Positions 54,269 to 62,908 of a stretch of DNA of 64,000 nt are shown one piece after another. This DNA comes from Acetobacteraceae bacterium (GTDB taxonomy: Bacteria > Pseudomonadota > Alphaproteobacteria > Acetobacterales > Acetobacteraceae), in contig CANGNF010000018.1 in the NCBI GenBank assembly GCA_947455205.1, positions 1 through 64,000 of the forward strand, in the 5' to 3' direction. The notes under the pieces are model-generated. The model made no database searches. It was not told the origin of the DNA and was given only the letters and a program-made list of their open reading frames with translations. The position numbers and the translations under genes were made by a program. Numbering within the stretch: position 1 is the first letter of the stretch; every line of letters begins with the position of its first letter.

Positions 54269-54958
54269 ATGAGCACCATTGTCCTGCTGCACGGCGCCTA
54301 CCAGGGCGGCTGGATCTGGAACCTGGTGGCCGCCGAGCTGCGCGCCCAGGGCCACCAGGTCTTCACCCCCACGCTGGATGGCTGCGCCGAGCGCGCCATG
54401 TACCTGCGCCCCGGCATCACCACCGAAAGCCAGGCCGAGGAAGTGGCGGCCATGATGCATTTCTACGACCTGAAGGACGTGGTGCTGGCCGGCACCTCCA
54501 CCGGCGGCATGGTGCTGTGCGCGGTGGCGGAGCGCGCCCGCGACCGGATCGGCCGCGTGGTCTTCGCCGATGCGCTGGCGCTGATGGATGGCGAGCGGCT
54601 GGACGATATCGTCAACCGGCCGACCAAGGTGAACAGCGCGCTGACATCAGGCCCGACGCGGGACGACGCCGAGGGCCGGCTGTTCGCCGACTTCGCGCCG
54701 GCGCTGAAGCAGTTCGCGCTGGACCGCTACACCCAGCACCCCATCGCCGCCATGGAGGCGCCGGTGCGGCTGTCCAGCTTCTGGCAGCAGAAGTGGGACG
54801 CGACGGTGCTGTGGTGCCGGCGCAGCGCCAACCCGCCCCGCGCCCACCAGGAACGCGCGCGGGATACGCTGGGCGCCCGTTGGCATGAGCTGGATACCGG
54901 CCACTACCCGATGCTGACCGAGCCCGCGGCGCTGGCGCGGATCATCGCCCAAGGCTGA
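54269..54958 (+). CDS. Alpha/beta hydrolase
   Basis: The 229-residue protein has the oxyanion segment VLLHGAYQGGWIW at the N-terminus and the nucleophile S77 in AGTSTGG. A C-terminal DTGHYPMLTEP supplies the His. It resembles the esterase/hydroxynitrile-lyase-like or salicylate-ester hydrolase branch of the fold. No signal peptide is visible. It lies 79 bases after the SDR gene on the same strand and may be cotranscribed with it. Confidence 0.85.
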   Translation: MSTIVLLHGAYQGGWIWNLVAAELRAQGHQVFTPTLDGCAERAMYLRPGITTESQAEEVAAMMHFYDLKDVVLAGTSTGGMVLCAVAERARDRIGRVVFADALALMDGERLDDIVNRPTKVNSALTSGPTRDDAEGRLFADFAPALKQFALDRYTQHPIAAMEAPVRLSSFWQQKWDATVLWCRRSANPPRAHQERARDTLGARWHELDTGHYPMLTEPAALARIIAQG

Positions 54959-55283
54959 GGATATAGGCGACCACGCCGTCCACATCCTCGCGCGCCAGAT
55001 TGTAGTTGGGCATGGTGTTCCGGTGCTGCTGCGCCAGCCAGGTGCGCAGCGCCGCCGCTTCCGGCTGGCGGCGGGCGATGCTGGCGAAGCTGGGCGCGGC
55101 ATCGGCGCCGCTGCGGGCCTGGGTGCCGACCACATGGCAGTTGGCGCACCAGACCTCCGCCACCTGGCGGCCCCGCGCCACGGCCATGGCATCGCCGGGG
55201 GCCTGAGCCGCGGCCGGTAGGGCCGACAGGGCCAGCAGCAGGGCCAGCGTCAGGGCGCGCGAAAGGTGCGGGAAGGGCGTCAC
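54942..55283 (-). CDS. Small class I cytochrome c
   Basis: The 113-residue precursor has a signal peptide (residues 1-27, LLLALSALPAAAQ), the haem motif C46-A-N-C49-H50 (WCANCHVVG) and a probable distal Met ligand M91 in NTMPNYNL. It is a periplasmic electron carrier. The GTG at 55283 follows a GGAG ribosome site and gives a clean signal peptide, while the longer frame starting at 55415 does not. Its 3' end overlaps the convergent alpha/beta hydrolase gene by 17 bases. Confidence 0.88.
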   Translation of the reverse strand: MTPFPHLSRALTLALLLALSALPAAAQAPGDAMAVARGRQVAEVWCANCHVVGTQARSGADAAPSFASIARRQPEAAALRTWLAQQHRNTMPNYNLAREDVDGVVAYILSLGR

Positions 55284-55505
55284 ATCGGGGCTCCGTCTCA
55301 ACTTCTTCGGGTGCGGCGCGGGCAGCAGGGCAGCCCCGCGCCGATGGCCAGGGGTGTCGCACACAGTCGGCGCGGGCGCCTTGCGGGCGCGCAAATCTGT
55401 CGCCGAAGTGATCACGGGCCCTCATCCGGGCGCTGGTTCTTGCGGTTTGCCGCTTCCGTCCTGGCCGGCGGGAGGCTACCCGGCAGGCCGATGGGAGTAT
55501 CCGCC

Positions 55506-56471
55506 ATGACCCTGCCCCGCCGCCTGTTCCTTGCCGCCGCCGCTGCCGCCCCGCTGCCGTTGCGGGCGCAGGGCGCCCGCGCGCTGACCCTGGTGGTGCC
55601 CTATGCCGCCGGCGGCGGCACCGACATCTCCGGCCGCGAATTCGGCATCGGCTTTGCCCAGGCGCTGGGCCGTACCGTGGTGGTGGACAACCGTGCCGGC
55701 GCCGCCGGCCATGTCGGCGCCGTCTCGGTCGCCCGGTCGCGGCCGGATGGCAGCACGCTGCTCTATGCCGTCTCCACCAACATCGTGGTCAACCCGCACC
55801 TGCAGCGCGGCGACCGCATGGACCTGGCGGAGGCGCTGGTGCCGGTGGCGCAGACCTCCTCCTACCAATACCTGCTGGTGGTGAACCCGGAGGTGCCGGC
55901 CCGCAACCTGACGGAGCTGCTGGCGCTGATCCGCGCCCGGCCGAAGGGGGAGCTGACCTATTCCTCCGGCGGCGTCGGCAATGCCAACCACCTGGCGGGC
56001 GTGCTGTTCAGCGAGGCCGCCCGGGTGGAGATGGAGCACGTGCCCTATCGCGGCACCGCCCCGGCGCTGCTGGACGTGGTGGCCGGGCGGGTGACGATGA
56101 ACTTCTCCTCCCCGCCGCCGGCCATCGCGCTGATCCGCGAGGGCAAGCTGCGGCCCATCGCGGTCACCGGCGACCACCGGATCGCGGCGCTGCCGGAGGT
56201 GCCGACCCTTGCCGAGGCCGGGCTGCCCGGCGCGGTCATCACCGGCTGGCATGGTGTCTTCGCGCCGGCCAGCACGCCGCCGGCGCTGCTGGAGGGGCTG
56301 ACGAGCGCCGCCCAGGCCGCCGCCGCCAGCCCGGGCTTTGCCGGCCGGCTGGAGAAGGAAGGGCTGGAGCCGGCGCCGGCCCGGCCGCTGGCCGAGTTCG
56401 GCGCGGCGGTGAAGGCCGAAAGCGCCTTCTGGGCCCGCAAGATCGCCGAGCTGGGCCTGAAGCTGGAGTAG
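55506..56471 (+). CDS. TctC/Bug-family solute-binding protein (copy 3)
   Basis: A 321-residue periplasmic binding protein with signal peptide PRRLFLAAAAAAPLPLRA and the family blocks VVPYAAGGGTDISGREFG, VVDNRAGAAGHVGAVSVA, HVPYRGTAPALLDVVAG and EVPTLAEAGLPG. It is divergent from the cytochrome c gene with 222 bases between them and converges on a lipoprotein gene. No enzyme or transporter partner is adjacent on its strand, so no ligand can be inferred. Confidence 0.92.
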   Translation: MTLPRRLFLAAAAAAPLPLRAQGARALTLVVPYAAGGGTDISGREFGIGFAQALGRTVVVDNRAGAAGHVGAVSVARSRPDGSTLLYAVSTNIVVNPHLQRGDRMDLAEALVPVAQTSSYQYLLVVNPEVPARNLTELLALIRARPKGELTYSSGGVGNANHLAGVLFSEAARVEMEHVPYRGTAPALLDVVAGRVTMNFSSPPPAIALIREGKLRPIAVTGDHRIAALPEVPTLAEAGLPGAVITGWHGVFAPASTPPALLEGLTSAAQAAAASPGFAGRLEKEGLEPAPARPLAEFGAAVKAESAFWARKIAELGLKLE

Positions 56472-56480
56472 CGGCGCCGC

Positions 56481-57068
56481 CTACCAGCGGCGGCCGCGCC
56501 AGCCATAGCCATAGCCGTAGCCCCAGCGCGGGCCGACCACCACGGTGGGGCCGTAATATGGGTAGGGCGCGGCGTAGTAGGGGTAGGGCGCCGCATAGAC
56601 CGGCGCCGGTGCATAGGCGTAGGCGGGCGTCACCGGACCCTGGATCTGGTTGCCGGCGGCGGTCATGCACTGGGAATAGGCCATGTCGAAGATCTGCTGC
56701 GCGCTGTAGCCGGCCGAGCGGGCCTGGTCCGCCCCCACCGCGCTGCCGGCCAGCAGGCCGACGCCGGCACCCACCGCGGCACCCGGCCCGGCCGCGCCAC
56801 CGGCCGCACCCAGCAGCGCGCCGGCCGCGGCGCCTAGCGCGGTGCCGGCCACGGCGCTGCCCACCCCGGCATTGGTGCCGGACTGCGCGGTGCCGCCGGC
56901 ATTGTTCATGGCATAGCCCCGGCAGTTCATGTCTTCCTGCTGGAACCTGGCCAGATCCTTGCCTTCCGGCGGGGTGGAAAGCACGGTCGGCGCCGTCGGC
57001 GGCGCGACGGCGCAGGCCCCCAGGGCCAGCAGGCCGGTCAGGGCAACGGCAATCTTGCGGTTCGGCAT
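56481..57068 (-). CDS. Glycine-zipper lipoprotein
   Basis: The 195-residue protein has a lipobox ending at Cys19 (LLALGAC), a central glycine-zipper segment (AGTALGAAAGALLGAAGGAAG, about residues 72-92) with small-residue repeats every four positions, and a Tyr/Pro/Gly-rich C-terminal tail with repeated PYPYY units. Glycine zippers can insert in or cluster at membranes, so an outer-membrane or surface role is likely. Five bases beyond the stop lies the convergent TctC gene. The exact function is unknown. Confidence 0.82.
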   Translation of the reverse strand: MPNRKIAVALTGLLALGACAVAPPTAPTVLSTPPEGKDLARFQQEDMNCRGYAMNNAGGTAQSGTNAGVGSAVAGTALGAAAGALLGAAGGAAGPGAAVGAGVGLLAGSAVGADQARSAGYSAQQIFDMAYSQCMTAAGNQIQGPVTPAYAYAPAPVYAAPYPYYAAPYPYYGPTVVVGPRWGYGYGYGWRGRRW

Positions 57069-57175
57069 GGCATCCCTCGTCAGGCGCGGGTCAGGCGTTG
57101 ACCTCAATATAGGGTGGCCATTGCGGCAGGGGGATGGCCGGCAGCTTTAAGTACTGCAACGCCGGTTACGTTCCG

Positions 57176-58318
57176 TCACGCCGCCTGTTCCAGGAAGCGG
57201 CGGAACAGCCTCACCGCCTGGTCCAGCTGGTCCAGCGGCACGCACTCCAACGGGGTATGCGCGGTTTCGATCCCGCCGGGGCCGAGGATGACGCAGGGCG
57301 CGATCTCCTGCAGTTCCGACGCATCGGTGCCGAAGGGCACGGTCAGCGCCGGCTTGCCGGTCAGGCTGCTGGCCAGCTGGATCAGCGGGTGGTCCAGCGG
57401 CAGCTCCGGCGGGGTGCCTTCGGGCTTGACGTCCAGCGCCACGCCATGGCGCTCGGCCGCTCCCTGCACCGCGGCCAAAATCGGCCGGGGGTCCAGGCTG
57501 CGGGAATAGCGGAACTTGATGCGGCAGCTGGCCAGCGGGACGTTCACGTTCACCGCCGTGCCGTGGTTGTCCACCACCAGGTTGAAGTCCGAGAAGGGCG
57601 GCGTGTAGGCGGCGTCATGCAGCGCCGGGTCGTGGCGCAGCTTCTCGTAGATGGTCTTCATGTCAGCCAGAAAGGGGATCAGCGCCCAGTTGGCGTTCAG
57701 CCCCTGGCCGGTGGAGGAATGCGCCTGCACCCCCTTGGCGGTGGCCAGGAAGTTGATGCTGCTGCGATGCCCGCGCACCGGCGTGAGGCTGGTCGGCTCC
57801 GCCACCACGATGCCCTTCAGGCCAAGCCGCCGGGCGGCGTCGCTGGCGGCCACGGCGCGGGCGCCGGCCTTGGTGGTTTCCTCATCCGTGGTGATCAGCA
57901 GCGTCGCCGGCACGTTGGGGCCGACCGCCAGCGCCGCCATGACGCAGGCGGCGACGGGGCCCTTCATGTCCACGCTGCCCAGGCCGTGCATCACCCCCTG
58001 GGCGTCCACGCGGGGGTCCCAGGGGTTGGTCTGCCAGCCGGTGTCCGGCACCGTGTCCATGTGGCCGGACAGCGCGTAGCCGCCGATGGGGCCGCGATGC
58101 GCCACCAGGCAGCGCTTGGCCACGCCATTGGCGTCCGTGTAGTCCACCCGCTCCACGTCGAAGCCGGGCAGGGCGGCCTCGATCCGCTCGGCCACTGCCA
58201 GGTTGGAGACGGAGGAGCGGCTGTCCAGCGCCACCAGCTCGGCGGTCAGCCGGGCGACGGGGGCGAGGGTGTGCAGGGCGGGGGCGCCAGGGGTGGCGGA
58301 GGGCGTTTGGTCGGGCAT
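57176..58318 (-). CDS. M20 deacylase, acetylornithine deacetylase (ArgE) type
   Basis: The 380-residue di-zinc enzyme keeps the M20 ligands H86 (SGHMDTVPD), D117 (GSVDMKG) and the Glu pair at 146-147 (TTDEETT), with the late His in ETAHTPLE. It resembles ArgE, which removes acetyl from N-acetylornithine, but other N-acyl amino acids are equally possible. It is divergent, by 46 bases, from a gene set for unusual amino acids, which hints at catabolic deacylation rather than arginine synthesis. Confidence 0.85.
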   Translation of the reverse strand: MPDQTPSATPGAPALHTLAPVARLTAELVALDSRSSVSNLAVAERIEAALPGFDVERVDYTDANGVAKRCLVAHRGPIGGYALSGHMDTVPDTGWQTNPWDPRVDAQGVMHGLGSVDMKGPVAACVMAALAVGPNVPATLLITTDEETTKAGARAVAASDAARRLGLKGIVVAEPTSLTPVRGHRSSINFLATAKGVQAHSSTGQGLNANWALIPFLADMKTIYEKLRHDPALHDAAYTPPFSDFNLVVDNHGTAVNVNVPLASCRIKFRYSRSLDPRPILAAVQGAAERHGVALDVKPEGTPPELPLDHPLIQLASSLTGKPALTVPFGTDASELQEIAPCVILGPGGIETAHTPLECVPLDQLDQAVRLFRRFLEQAA

Positions 58319-58364
58319 GCCGCCAGCCTTGCCCCGGAACCGCGAAACGGCAAGGGTGCGCGAC

Positions 58365-59489
58365 ATGGAAATGCCCTGTTACCTCGACCCCCGTTCCGGC
58401 CAGACCTGGCCGCTGGCGCAACCCCGCTGGTGCGGCGATGCCGGCCAGCCGCTGCTGCTGACACCGCTGCCGGGCATGGCGCGGGCGGATATCGTGGCCG
58501 CCGACCGCAGCCTGTGGCGCTACGCCGCCAGCCTGCCCTTCGTGCCGGACAGCCGGATCAGCATGGGGGAGGGCTGCACCCCGCTGGTGGAGCGCGCCTT
58601 CGCCGGCGGCACCGCGCTGCTGAAGTGCGAGTGGTTCATGCCGACCGGGTCCTTCAAGGACCGTGGCGCCAGCGTGATGCTCTCCCTGCTGCGCGCCCAG
58701 GGGGTGGAGGCGGTGCTGGAGGACAGTTCCGGCAACGGCGGCGCCGCCATCGCGGCCTATGCCGCGGCGGGCGGCATGCAGGCCAAGATCCTGGTGCCCG
58801 CCAGCACCAGCCCGGCCAAGACGGTGCAGTCCCGGGCATCGGGTGCCGAGATCGAGCTGGTGCCGGGCAGCCGGCAGGATTGCTCGGACGAGGCCGAACG
58901 CCAGGCGGCGCGGATGTTCTACGCCAGCCACAACTGGCACCCCTTCTTCCTGCACGGCACCAAGACCCTGGCCTATGAGCTGTGGGAGGATTTGGGCTTC
59001 CGCGCGCCGGACAACGTCATCGTGCCCTGCGGCGCCGGGTCCAACGTGCTGGGCTGCGGCATCGGGTTTTCGGAGCTGCTGCGGGCCGGGCAGATCAGCA
59101 AGCTACCGCGCATTTTTGCGGCGCAGCCGGCGAATTGCGCGCCGATTGCCCGCGCCTTCCTGGGGCAGGAGGCGGTGGCGGCGCAGCCGACCATCGCGGA
59201 GGGAACTGCGATTGCCAAGCCGATCCGCCTGCCGGAATGCCTTGGCGTGCTGAACGAGACCCAGGGCGGCGCCGTGATGCTGACCGAAGCGGAGATTACC
59301 GCCATGACGCTGCAGCTGGCGCGTGGCGGCGTTTACGTGGAGCCGACCTGCGCCCAGGCCGCCGCCGCCTTCCAGCGGCTGCTGGCCGCCGGCACCATCA
59401 GCCCGCGCGAAACCACGGTGGTGGTGCTGACCGGCAGCGGGCTGAAGGCAACGCAACGCTACGCCGAGCTGCTGGGGGTGGCGGTATGA
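58365..59489 (+). CDS. Threonine synthase-like PLP-dependent lyase
   Basis: This 374-residue fold-II PLP protein has the PLP lysine K98 in PTGSFKDRGAS and the phosphate loop SSGNGGAAIA at residues 121-130. It resembles threonine synthases and related ammonia-lyases. The N-terminus has two Cys (CYLDP and RWCGDAG) where threonine synthases often have a Cys-rich element, so this part is reduced. Context with D-amino-acid and M81 genes suggests a catabolic beta- or gamma-elimination rather than biosynthesis. Its stop overlaps the next gene (ATGA). Confidence 0.82.
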   Translation: MEMPCYLDPRSGQTWPLAQPRWCGDAGQPLLLTPLPGMARADIVAADRSLWRYAASLPFVPDSRISMGEGCTPLVERAFAGGTALLKCEWFMPTGSFKDRGASVMLSLLRAQGVEAVLEDSSGNGGAAIAAYAAAGGMQAKILVPASTSPAKTVQSRASGAEIELVPGSRQDCSDEAERQAARMFYASHNWHPFFLHGTKTLAYELWEDLGFRAPDNVIVPCGAGSNVLGCGIGFSELLRAGQISKLPRIFAAQPANCAPIARAFLGQEAVAAQPTIAEGTAIAKPIRLPECLGVLNETQGGAVMLTEAEITAMTLQLARGGVYVEPTCAQAAAAFQRLLAAGTISPRETTVVVLTGSGLKATQRYAELLGVAV

Positions 59490-61006
59490 GCGGGCCCCGC
59501 GTCGCCCTGCTGGGCTTCAGCATCGAGTGCAACCGCTTCGCGCCCGTGGCGACCATGGCGGACTTCACCGGCCGCTGCTGGCTGGAGGGCGAGGCGGTGG
59601 TGACCGACGCCCGCGCGCCGGTTTCGGCCGCGCTGGGGGAGATGCCCGGCTTCGTCGCCGCCATGGACGCCGCCGGCCCGTGGCAGCCGCGCCCCATTCT
59701 GCTCGCCATGGCGGAACCGAACGGCCCCGTCGCGGATGACGCCTGGGCGCGGATGTGGGCGCTGTGGCGTGAAGGCCTGGAAGCGCTGCGCGGCCAGGTG
59801 GACGGCGTCTATGCCGTGCTGCACGGCGCCGGCTTGACCGAGAGCCTGGACGACCCGGAAGGCACGCTGCAACGCCTGGTGCGGGACGTCCTCGGCGACC
59901 TCCCCTTCGTCTGCAGCTACGACCTGCACGCCAATGTCTCGGAGGGCATGGTCCGGGACTGCGACGCCTTCGTCGGCTACCGCACCAACCCCCACCTGGA
60001 CATGCGCGAGCGCGGTGCCGAGAGCGCCGGGCTGCTGCGCCGGCTGCTGGCCGGCGAACGGTTCCACCGCGCGCATCGCCGGCTGCCCATCGTGGCGCCG
60101 ACGGTTTCCATGCTGACGGCGCAGGGGCCTTATGCCGAGGTGATCAACCTGGGCCAGCAGCGCGCCGCCGCCGACCCGCGCATCGTGAACGTCAGCGTCA
60201 TGGGCGGCTTCGCCTATGGCGACACGTCGTTCAACGGCATGACCGCCGTGGTGACGGCAACCACGCCCGAAGCGGCGGAGGCGCTGGCGCTGGACCTGGC
60301 GCGGGAGGCCTGGGCGCGGCGCGACCGCTTCGTCGCCGCCCTGACGCCGCTGGAGGAAGCGACGCAGCGCGCCCTGCACAGCCAGGTGCCGCTGGCCTTC
60401 GCCGATGTCGCCGACAACCCCGGCGGCGGCGCGCGCGGCAACACCATGTTCATCCTGCGCGCCTTCGTCGAAGCGGGCGTGCAGGGCTGCCTGGTCGGCA
60501 TCATCCACGACCCGCTGCTGGCCGCCGCAGCCCATGCCGCCGGCCATGGCGCCCGCTTCACCGCGCGCTTCAACCAGCCGCAGGGCACGTTGGGCGCGGA
60601 TGACAGCTTCAGCCATCGCTTCGACGCCGAGGCCCTGGTGGTGGCGCTGAGCAATGGCGAGGTGACGGGCCGGCGCGGCATCTATGCCGGCACCGCCATG
60701 CGGCTTGGCCCGACGGCGGCGCTGCGGATCGGTGGCGTTACCGTCGTCGTCGTCTCCAACCGCGCGCAATGCGCCGACCCCGCCTTCTTCGAGCATCTTG
60801 GCCTGGACATTGCCGCCGCGCGTGCCGTGGTGGTGAAGTCGCGCGGGCATTTCCGCGGCGGCTTCGACGAGTTCTTCAGCCACGACCGCATCGTGGAAGT
60901 GGATTGTCCGGGGCTGACCTCGCCGATCCTCTCCCGCTTCGCCTGGACCAAATTGCCGCGGCCGGTATTGCCGCTGGACGCCGACACACACTGGAACGCC
61001 GCATGA
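59486..61006 (+). CDS. M81-family metallopeptidase (MlrC-like)
   Basis: The 506-residue protein belongs to the M81 family, whose best-known member MlrC degrades linearised microcystin. Conserved metal-binding segments are visible: SYDLHANVSEGMV near residue 145 and YRTNPHLDMRERG near 170, and the C-terminal MlrC domain begins around VADNPGGGARGNT near 310. Most family members are annotated by homology only and probably act on small peptides or amide compounds. It overlaps the genes on both sides by four bases. Confidence 0.88.
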   Translation: MSGPRVALLGFSIECNRFAPVATMADFTGRCWLEGEAVVTDARAPVSAALGEMPGFVAAMDAAGPWQPRPILLAMAEPNGPVADDAWARMWALWREGLEALRGQVDGVYAVLHGAGLTESLDDPEGTLQRLVRDVLGDLPFVCSYDLHANVSEGMVRDCDAFVGYRTNPHLDMRERGAESAGLLRRLLAGERFHRAHRRLPIVAPTVSMLTAQGPYAEVINLGQQRAAADPRIVNVSVMGGFAYGDTSFNGMTAVVTATTPEAAEALALDLAREAWARRDRFVAALTPLEEATQRALHSQVPLAFADVADNPGGGARGNTMFILRAFVEAGVQGCLVGIIHDPLLAAAAHAAGHGARFTARFNQPQGTLGADDSFSHRFDAEALVVALSNGEVTGRRGIYAGTAMRLGPTAALRIGGVTVVVVSNRAQCADPAFFEHLGLDIAAARAVVVKSRGHFRGGFDEFFSHDRIVEVDCPGLTSPILSRFAWTKLPRPVLPLDADTHWNAA

Positions 61007-62109
61007 CGCTCGACGACCTGCCCACCCCCTGCCTGGTGCTGGACCTGGCGATCCTCAAGCGCAACCTGGCGATGATGCAGGAAGCCGTGGCGCGCCACCC
61101 CGGCCTGGTGCTGCGGCCGCACCTGAAGACCGCGAAGAGCCTGGACGTGGCGGCGCTGGCGGCGCCGGGCTTCGGGCCGGTCACTGTGAGCACGCTGGCG
61201 GAGGCGAAGTACTTCGCGGCCGGCGGCTATGCCGACCAGATCTACGCCGCTGGCATCACGCCGCAGAAGCTGGACACGGTGGCGGCGCTGAACGCGGCTG
61301 GCGCGCAGGTGAAGGTGATCACCGACGATGTGGAGGCCGCCCGCGCCATCGCGGCGCATCCCGGCCCGCTGCTGGCGCTGGTGGAGGTGGATGTCGGCGA
61401 GGGCCGCGGCGGCGTGCCGCCCGACAGTGCGGAGATGCTGGAGATCGCCCACGCCCTGGGCGGCACCCTGCGCGGCGTGCTCAGCCACTCCGGCCACAGC
61501 TACAATGGCCGCTCGCCGGAGGACATGGCCGCGGTGGCGGAGCAGGAGCGCAGCGGCATCGTGCTGGCGGCAACCCGCCTGCGGCAGGCCGGGCTGCGCT
61601 GCGACATCGTCTCGCTCGGCTCCTCCCCCACCGCGCTGTATGCCAAGCGCATGGATGGCGTCACCGATGTGCGCGCCGGCGTCTACATGTTCGGCGACCT
61701 GTTCCAGGCGCAGTTGGGCACCCATGCGCCCGATGATATCGCGGTGACGGTGCTGACCAGCGTCATCGGCCGCAAGCCCGCCCGCAACGCCGTGCTGCTG
61801 GATGCCGGCGGCCTGGCGCTGAGCAAGGACCGCAGCACCGCCAATGCCCCGCGCGACTACGGCTTCGGCCTGGTCTGGGACGAGGACGGCAAGCCCGGAT
61901 TCGGCGAGGCGATCATCAGCCGCACCCACCAGGAACATGGCGAGATGACCAGCAGCGCGCCGCTGCCCTTCGACCGCCTGCCGATCGGCGCCAAGCTGCG
62001 CGTGGCGCCGAACCATACCTGCATGACAGCGGCGGCGCATGACCGCTACCATGTGGTGGATGGCAGCCGCGAGGTCATCGCGGTCTGGCCGCGCATCAAC
62101 GGTTGGTGA
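61003..62109 (+). CDS. DSD1-family D-amino-acid PLP enzyme (D-threonine aldolase/D-serine dehydratase type)
   Basis: The 368-residue fold-III PLP enzyme has the Schiff-base lysine K42 in RPHLKTAKS and the zinc ligands H338 and C340 in NHTC, both typical of eukaryote-type D-serine dehydratase and related D-3-hydroxyamino-acid enzymes. Substrates could be D-serine, D-threonine, D-threo-3-hydroxyaspartate or another D-beta-hydroxy amino acid. It is the third gene of the coupled cluster and is followed by a Rid-like gene. Confidence 0.88.
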   Translation: MTLDDLPTPCLVLDLAILKRNLAMMQEAVARHPGLVLRPHLKTAKSLDVAALAAPGFGPVTVSTLAEAKYFAAGGYADQIYAAGITPQKLDTVAALNAAGAQVKVITDDVEAARAIAAHPGPLLALVEVDVGEGRGGVPPDSAEMLEIAHALGGTLRGVLSHSGHSYNGRSPEDMAAVAEQERSGIVLAATRLRQAGLRCDIVSLGSSPTALYAKRMDGVTDVRAGVYMFGDLFQAQLGTHAPDDIAVTVLTSVIGRKPARNAVLLDAGGLALSKDRSTANAPRDYGFGLVWDEDGKPGFGEAIISRTHQEHGEMTSSAPLPFDRLPIGAKLRVAPNHTCMTAAAHDRYHVVDGSREVIAVWPRINGW

Positions 62110-62120
62110 GGGAGACGCCC

Positions 62121-62492
62121 ATGTCGCAGCGCCCGCTGTTTCCGCCCGCCCGTGTCGTGCCGCTGGGTGGTGGCGCCAAGCTGATTTTCTGTTCCGGCGT
62201 CACCGCGCGCGGCAGCGCGGCCGAGAACCAGCCGGTGGAAGTGCAGGCCGAGGAATGCCTGGCACGGCTGGAACGTGCCCTGGCCAGCGAGGGCGCCGAT
62301 CTTTCGCACCTGCTGAAGATCACCACCTGGCTCAGCGACATGCGCCACTATGAGGGCTTCAACACCATCCGCCGCCGCATCTTCGAACGCCTGCCGGTGC
62401 CGCCGGCCAGCACCTGCGTCGGCGGCGCGCAGTTCACCACCACCACGGTCTGCATCGAGATCGAGGGCATTGCCGTGGTACCGGCGCCGTGA
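62121..62492 (+). CDS. Rid-family (YjgF/YER057c/UK114) protein without the archetypal Arg
   Basis: The 123-residue protein has the RidA fold motifs: FCSGVTARGS, ECLARLERALASEGADLSHL and IEIEGIAVV with the conserved Glu. RidA carries an Arg in PARSCV that is needed for imine hydrolysis; here the same place reads P95-A-S97-T-C-V, so the Arg is Ser. It may belong to a Rid subgroup with a different activity. A GAGGGAGA ribosome site decides the start at 62121. Its stop overlaps the next GTG start. Confidence 0.88.
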   Translation: MSQRPLFPPARVVPLGGGAKLIFCSGVTARGSAAENQPVEVQAEECLARLERALASEGADLSHLLKITTWLSDMRHYEGFNTIRRRIFERLPVPPASTCVGGAQFTTTTVCIEIEGIAVVPAP

Positions 62493-62908
62493 ACCGCCCC
62501 GGCGCGGCGCATGCCGAGCGCATCCTGGCCGAAAGCGCCCGCCTGGCCGCGGCCTGCACCGCCTGCGGCGAATGCGTGAAGGCTTGCCCGATGACGGCCT
62601 GGCTGCCGCTGCCGCCGGCCACGCCGGAAGCCACCGCGCAGGGCATGCGCGCGGTGCTGCTGGGCGAGGAGCCGAATGCGGAAGGCCTGGCCTTCGTCGC
62701 CGCCTGCACCCGCAGCGGCAGCTGCAACGCCGCCTGCCCCGAGAAGCTGGACGTCGCCTTCATGCTACGCCTGGCCACCATGCGCGTGCGCGGCGCGCTG
62801 GGCGAGGCGCCGCGCGTGCCGGTGAAGGAGGACAGCGGCTGGGCCAGCCGGGTCAAGGCCTTCGCCCGCATGACCATGACCGAGGAGGAGCAGCGCGAAT
62901 GGACCTGA
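62489..62908 (+). CDS. Iron-sulfur protein with SdhB-like two-cluster pattern
   Basis: The 139-residue protein has C23-x2-C26-x2-C29-x3-C33-P and then C73-x5-C79-x3-C83-P. The second pattern lacks one Cys of a normal 4Fe-4S set (Ser76) and matches the succinate dehydrogenase B topology, in which one 4Fe-4S and one 3Fe-4S cluster are built from seven or eight Cys. It would be an electron carrier working with the CCG protein encoded next, which overlaps it by ten bases. The GTG start overlaps the Rid stop. No 2Fe-2S domain is present. Confidence 0.82.
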   Translation: MNRPGAAHAERILAESARLAAACTACGECVKACPMTAWLPLPPATPEATAQGMRAVLLGEEPNAEGLAFVAACTRSGSCNAACPEKLDVAFMLRLATMRVRGALGEAPRVPVKEDSGWASRVKAFARMTMTEEEQREWT

